Shown one piece after another: positions 60,886-64,000 of a stretch of 64,000 nt of DNA. The translations under genes were made by a program, and so were the position numbers. The stretch comes from Paramacrobiotus metropolitanus (lineage: Eukaryota > Tardigrada > Eutardigrada > Parachela > Macrobiotidae): contig NW_026570303.1 of assembly GCF_019649055.1 (NCBI RefSeq), positions 310,001 to 374,000 of the forward strand. The letters are read 5' to 3'. The notes beneath the pieces were generated by a model. It worked only from the letters and a program-made list of their open reading frames with translations, searched no databases and had not been told where the DNA came from. Position 1 is the stretch's first letter, and the number at the start of each line of letters is the position of its first letter.

Positions 60886-61988
60886 GTGCAATCTGAACTG
60901 TGTGATCAGCGAAGAACCGAGCTTTGGTCGGCGGATTCAAAATGGTGTTTATTCCACGCAGCGTGTCGCGTTTGTCCGTACGCTCTGATACGGCCAGCGT
61001 TTCGGGAGACACAACGGGTAAGTTTATTCAAAAAATATTTCTGTGTTTCGAAGACTGGATTCCGAAATGACTAGTGTCCGAAATGACTGGTTTCCGAAAT
61101 GAATGATTTCGGTTATCGTACAATGCTTTGCACATACTTGCTTTTCAATTTTGCACTTGCTTTTGCGTTGTACTGTGTTGATTTTGTAAAGTTTGATTTT
61201 TAGATATCGAGACTCATGCAGGAGTGGAATACGTCCGACAACAAAGCAGAGGCTTTTAAAAAAGTGGAATCAGGTAAGACTTGGTTTAACCTGTGCCTGT
61301 ATCGCGCTTACGTATATGATAAAAACGTATGGCTCAGCTTTCAAGCGGATGGCTGCAGCGAGCGCCGATGTTATTCCGGCTGGAGCAGAAAGCGAAGAGG
61401 AAGAGACGCCGAGTGAGCGCGCAAAGCCTGGCATTCCGGCTGAGCCAGGATATCCGGCTGTGCAACGAGGTACATAATTATCAGAAGTTACTGACTTTTT
61501 GGCGTAGTTCTTCCTATTGTAGAAACCCAATACGTGTGCTTCAACTGTCGAAAGCCAGACCCGGGGCACACTACCAGTCAGTGCCGCCGTTGGAACAGTC
61601 GCCGATTTCAGCCACGTGACGGGGAACGAGCAAAAAAATTCAAGGAATCTTTGGAGGTAATACTTAATTTCAGCACACAATTCAGCCAGGATATCCGGCG
61701 ATACTGCAGAGGCAAAGTTGAAACTTAAAACATTTTATAATTATTTATTGATTGCTGCTGTTTCAGGAAAAAGAACGCTCTGTGCGCCGCATGGAAGAGG
61801 ATCGCAAAGCGGAAGATGCAGAAATACGTGCCCTACGCGACGACGAAATTCGCGCTGAGCGAAACGCCCGTGAAGAGCGCTATCGACGCGAGGACCGCGA
61901 GCGGGCGGAACGTCGCCGTCGCGAAGATCGCCAGTGGGAGGATGTCTGGGCCGAAAAATTGCGTGCCCACCGAAACATTCGTTTCTAG
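60886..61988 (+). CDS. CCHC zinc-knuckle, charged coiled-coil protein
   Basis: Likely exons are to 61017, about 61205-61274, about 61367-61470, about 61523-61655 and about 61776-61988. The phases agree from the second exon on. The likely first ATG is at 61216 (MQEWNTSDNKAEAFKKVES); an upstream exon (60886-61017) is in phase but has no ATG and may be untranslated. The product has an acidic stretch (ESEEEETPSERA), a PGIPAEPGYPAV repeat, one zinc knuckle (CFNCRKPDPGHTTSQC, C-x2-C-x6-H-x4-C), and then a highly charged helix (RMEEDRKAEDAEIRALRDDE onward) that should form a coiled coil or single alpha helix. The knuckle suggests nucleic-acid binding. It could be a host gene or a transposon accessory. 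It lies just upstream of the transposase, in the same direction. Confidence 0.6.
61425..61460 (+). repeat. 18-bp palindromic motif, tandem pair
   Basis: AGCCTGGCATTCCGGCTG immediately followed by AGCCAGGATATCCGGCTG, both inside an exon, where they encode PGIPAE and PGYPAV. They belong to a seven-copy family at this end of the window (others at 61684, 62036, 62995, 63653 and 63672). Confidence 0.85.
61684..61701 (+). repeat. 18-bp palindromic motif
   Basis: AGCCAGGATATCCGGCGA, in an intron of the zinc-knuckle gene. Confidence 0.85.
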
Positions 61989-62035
61989 GTAATTATTTTA
62001 AATAATCAATCCAATCTGCTCTACCGAACGTTAGC

Positions 62036-62053
62036 GAGCCGGATAACCTGGCT
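62036..62053 (-). repeat. 18-bp palindromic motif, inverted
   Basis: Reads AGCCAGGTTATCCGGCTC on the minus strand. It lies between the zinc-knuckle gene and the transposase gene. Confidence 0.85.
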
Positions 62054-62431
62054 ATTCACCTGATTACAGGTTTGCAAATGCAAAAGCCATGGAATGATTG
62101 GATTGTTTTATTTTTTTCTCACTGGAATCTGTGGTGTTTTGTTAACGCGGTTTTGTGTTTACCTCCTCGCATATTTACATGAAAGTTTAGTAACTGGCAG
62201 TGATTCTTTTATTGAGTGTTGTTTGATGAAAAGCTCAACGATAAGCCGACAGTAAGTTCCAAGTAACCAACGTGACTCTGGGAATGATTAAATTCTGAAA
62301 CTGATCAAGTTTACGTAACTGCAGATCGCCGGCGGTACAAAATCGTACACAAAAAGTCATATTTATTCCCAGCAAACAGTTTAATATAGGGTTTTAAGTT
62401 ATTTTGTTAACCTTATCTAAGTTTTGCCAAA

Positions 62432-63663
62432 ATGGCGCGCAAGAGTGACACTTCTTCGCGATTTAATTTGAAACAAAGGCGCCGAGCTCTGATTACTAAG
62501 GGACGACAAAAATACAGCCGGAAAACCTGGCTCTTACTGCTTTATGCCGCAGCAGCGTTTATCGTGGATCGTCAAGAAAAAGAACTGGAGAAGTTTTATG
62601 TGAGACACGAGCTGGATTTGCGATCCATGGAAAACGACAAGTTCAAGCATTTTTTTCGACTAGAGTGCTACAATGATTTTGAAAGGCTGTACCGTGCACT
62701 TATGATACCGTGTGTCATCCACTGCAGCAACAACTCGAAGGTGAGCGGACGCTTCGGCCTAGCTGTCGTCTTAAGAAGACTTGCTTATCCAAATCGATGG
62801 GGAGATTGCATGGAGCTGCTCGGTCGTGAAAAAAGCCAGTTATCAAGAATTTACAACGCGACAATTAACATCATTTACAGTAAGCACGGCCACCTTTTAA
62901 ACTCGTTGACCCAACCCTGGTTGTCGAAAGAACGCATAGCGGTCTACGCTGCCGCTGTGAAAAGAGCAAGCGAAGGAATTTACGGTAACGTTTAAGCCTG
63001 GTTAGCCGGCTGATCATGGGTGACCATGAAGATAACATTTTGAAAACATTTTTATAAATTGCAGGCAACTGCTGGGGTTTTATTGACGGCACCGCGCGTC
63101 CTATCTGTCGACCAGGATTTTTGCAACGATTGTACTATTCCGGTCACTGCCGCGGTCACGTCATGAAATATCAAAGTATTGTTGCTCCGGATGGACTCAT
63201 CATAAACATGTGGGGACCCTGTGAAGGTAGCCGACATGACGGATATATGGCTCGTGAATCCAGAATACGTGAGCGATTGCAAGTGAAAAATTTTGAATGG
63301 GGAAAGCCGTACTGCTTATTCGGCGATAAAGGGTATTGCCTTTCTGAGGAAATACAAGTGCCTTATAAAGGTCCGCGAATCACACCAGCGGAAGAGCGAT
63401 TTAATCTGGTAATGTCCAGATGCCGAATAGCAGTGGAATTGGGGTTCCAAAGGATTTGTTCATTGTTTGCGTTTAGTAATTACCGAGAAAACAACAAATT
63501 ATTCTGGCAGCAGACTGGGAAAACCTATCTTGTTTCTGCTATACTTGCCAATTGTTTGACTTGCTTGTACGGGTTTCAGTTAATTTATCAAAAATATTTC
63601 GTACTTCCACCATCACTGGAGGATTACCTTCGCACAAAGGAACAGCGAAGAAAGCCTGGATAA
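62432..63663 (+). CDS. PIF/Harbinger-type DDE transposase
   Basis: Exon 1 runs 62432-62984 and exon 2 63065-63663, with an 80-nt intron in phase 1, giving 383 aa. The N-terminal half is basic and helical (SRFNLKQRRRALITKGRQKY), with a region (VSGRFGLAVVLRRLAYPNRW) like the helix-turn-helix part of Harbinger transposases. The catalytic DDE_Tnp_4 region has WGFIDGTARPICRP, CRGHVMKYQSIVAPDGLI, GPCEGSRHDGYM, FGDKGYCLSEE and VMSRCRIAVELGFQRICSLF, so the acidic triad appears complete. The enzyme would cut and paste the element. In this superfamily a second Myb-type protein usually helps DNA binding, and the coiled-coil ORF at 63740-64000 could be the end of it. The copy looks undamaged. Confidence 0.85.
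62995..63012 (+). repeat. 18-bp palindromic motif
   Basis: AGCCTGGTTAGCCGGCTG, inside the intron of the transposase gene. Confidence 0.85.
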
Positions 63664-63689
63664 CCGGCTGAAGCCTGGATAGCCGGCGG
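63653..63689 (+). repeat. 18-bp palindromic motif, pair
   Basis: AGCCTGGATAACCGGCTG (63653-63670) overlaps the transposase stop codon, and AGCCTGGATAGCCGGCGG (63672-63689) follows after one base. Confidence 0.85.
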
Positions 63690-63739
63690 TGATTGTAACG
63701 TTTTATTGTCAAGTATTTTTCTGAATACAAATAAAATGT

Positions 63740-64000
63740 TTACTCAGCTATTTTAACATTTTCAGACGCCTGAGATTTTTTTGTAGTTTTAGATTTTTTA
63801 AGAAAATCGCCCATGAATCCAATTAACGTTTTGACTTCATCCGATCGTTTTTCTTGCTCTTTTTCGCGATGTTCCATTTCAATTTTAAACCGCTCAAGCT
63901 CCAATTTTCGAACGGCTTCTCTTTCGGCTCTGTCACGTTCCTCTTTTTCGATTTGCTGTTGTCGAATTAATTCTCTTTCCGCACGGTCTTCTTTGTCCTT
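63740..64000 (-). CDS. C-terminal coiled-coil of a convergent gene (partial)
   Basis: Open on the minus strand from the window edge (64000) to a TAA at 63740-63742, 86 codons. Almost wholly charged and helical: EDRAERELIRQQQIEKEERD, then EHREKEQEKRSDEVKTLIGF, then GDFLKKSKTTKKS, so a coiled coil with a basic tail. It converges on the transposase with only about 76 bp between the stop codons. This is the arrangement of two-gene PIF/Harbinger elements, whose second protein has an N-terminal Myb/SANT domain and a C-terminal coil. The N-terminal part lies outside the window, so that role is inferred. Confidence 0.7.
   Translation of the reverse strand, partial: KDKEDRAERELIRQQQIEKEERDRAEREAVRKLELERFKIEMEHREKEQEKRSDEVKTLIGFMGDFLKKSKTTKKSQASENVKIAE

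Overview
The window is animal nuclear DNA. Genes have several exons with short introns (mostly 60-150 nt, GT-AG), and there are seven-transmembrane receptors, an astacin protease, an F-box protein and several classes of eukaryotic transposon. There are no operons and no rRNA, and I found no convincing tRNA. A tardigrade such as Hypsibius or Ramazzottius is my best guess from gene style, with moderate confidence. Lineage-expanded GPCRs with N-R-F/L/I in place of D-R-Y, a kinase-kelch fusion family and a Tudor-like/F-box protein would all fit. No sequence comparison was possible.

Layout. 1-4.9 kb has no recognised gene; it carries a large fold-back element (about 2.27-3.04 kb) and a small hairpin. 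5.0-12.9 kb (minus) holds three tandem kinase-kelch fusion copies: one clear pseudogene, one with two 7-nt frameshifting insertions, one interrupted by a single extra base. 13.9-14.6 kb (minus) is an astacin pseudogene. 16.3-17.8 kb (minus) is a 5'-truncated non-LTR retrotransposon C-terminus ending at a nested palindrome. 18.6-20.7 kb (plus) is a broken GPCR with a 1.1-kb intron. 23.6-25.2 kb (minus) is a complete seven-exon astacin gene.

27.1-44.1 kb is a receptor/secreted-protein cluster. GPCR genes or remnants lie on the plus strand. Each group is followed, convergently, by a minus-strand three-exon gene for a small secreted Cys-rich protein: one intact GPCR with protein A, two frameshifted GPCRs with protein B, and a GPCR relic with protein C. 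Flanking sequence shows the last two sets are a segmental duplication. A further intact GPCR lies at 55.5-56.6 kb.

From 44.9 kb mobile DNA increases: an intact 1032-aa LINE ORF with a restriction-like endonuclease signature, then a 3.97-kb LTR element whose 416-bp LTRs differ at one base and which carries gag only. After the GPCR at 55.5 kb comes a Tudor-like/F-box gene (57.2-59.3 kb, minus). The last 3 kb contains a zinc-knuckle/coiled-coil gene, a two-exon PIF/Harbinger-type transposase and a convergent coiled-coil ORF running off the window. Seven copies of an 18-bp near-palindromic motif are scattered through this end.

My best candidates for something undescribed are the kinase-kelch fusion with DLD in place of DFG, the repeated pairing of orphan receptors with a 10-12-Cys secreted family, and the 18-bp motif array around the Harbinger-like transposase.
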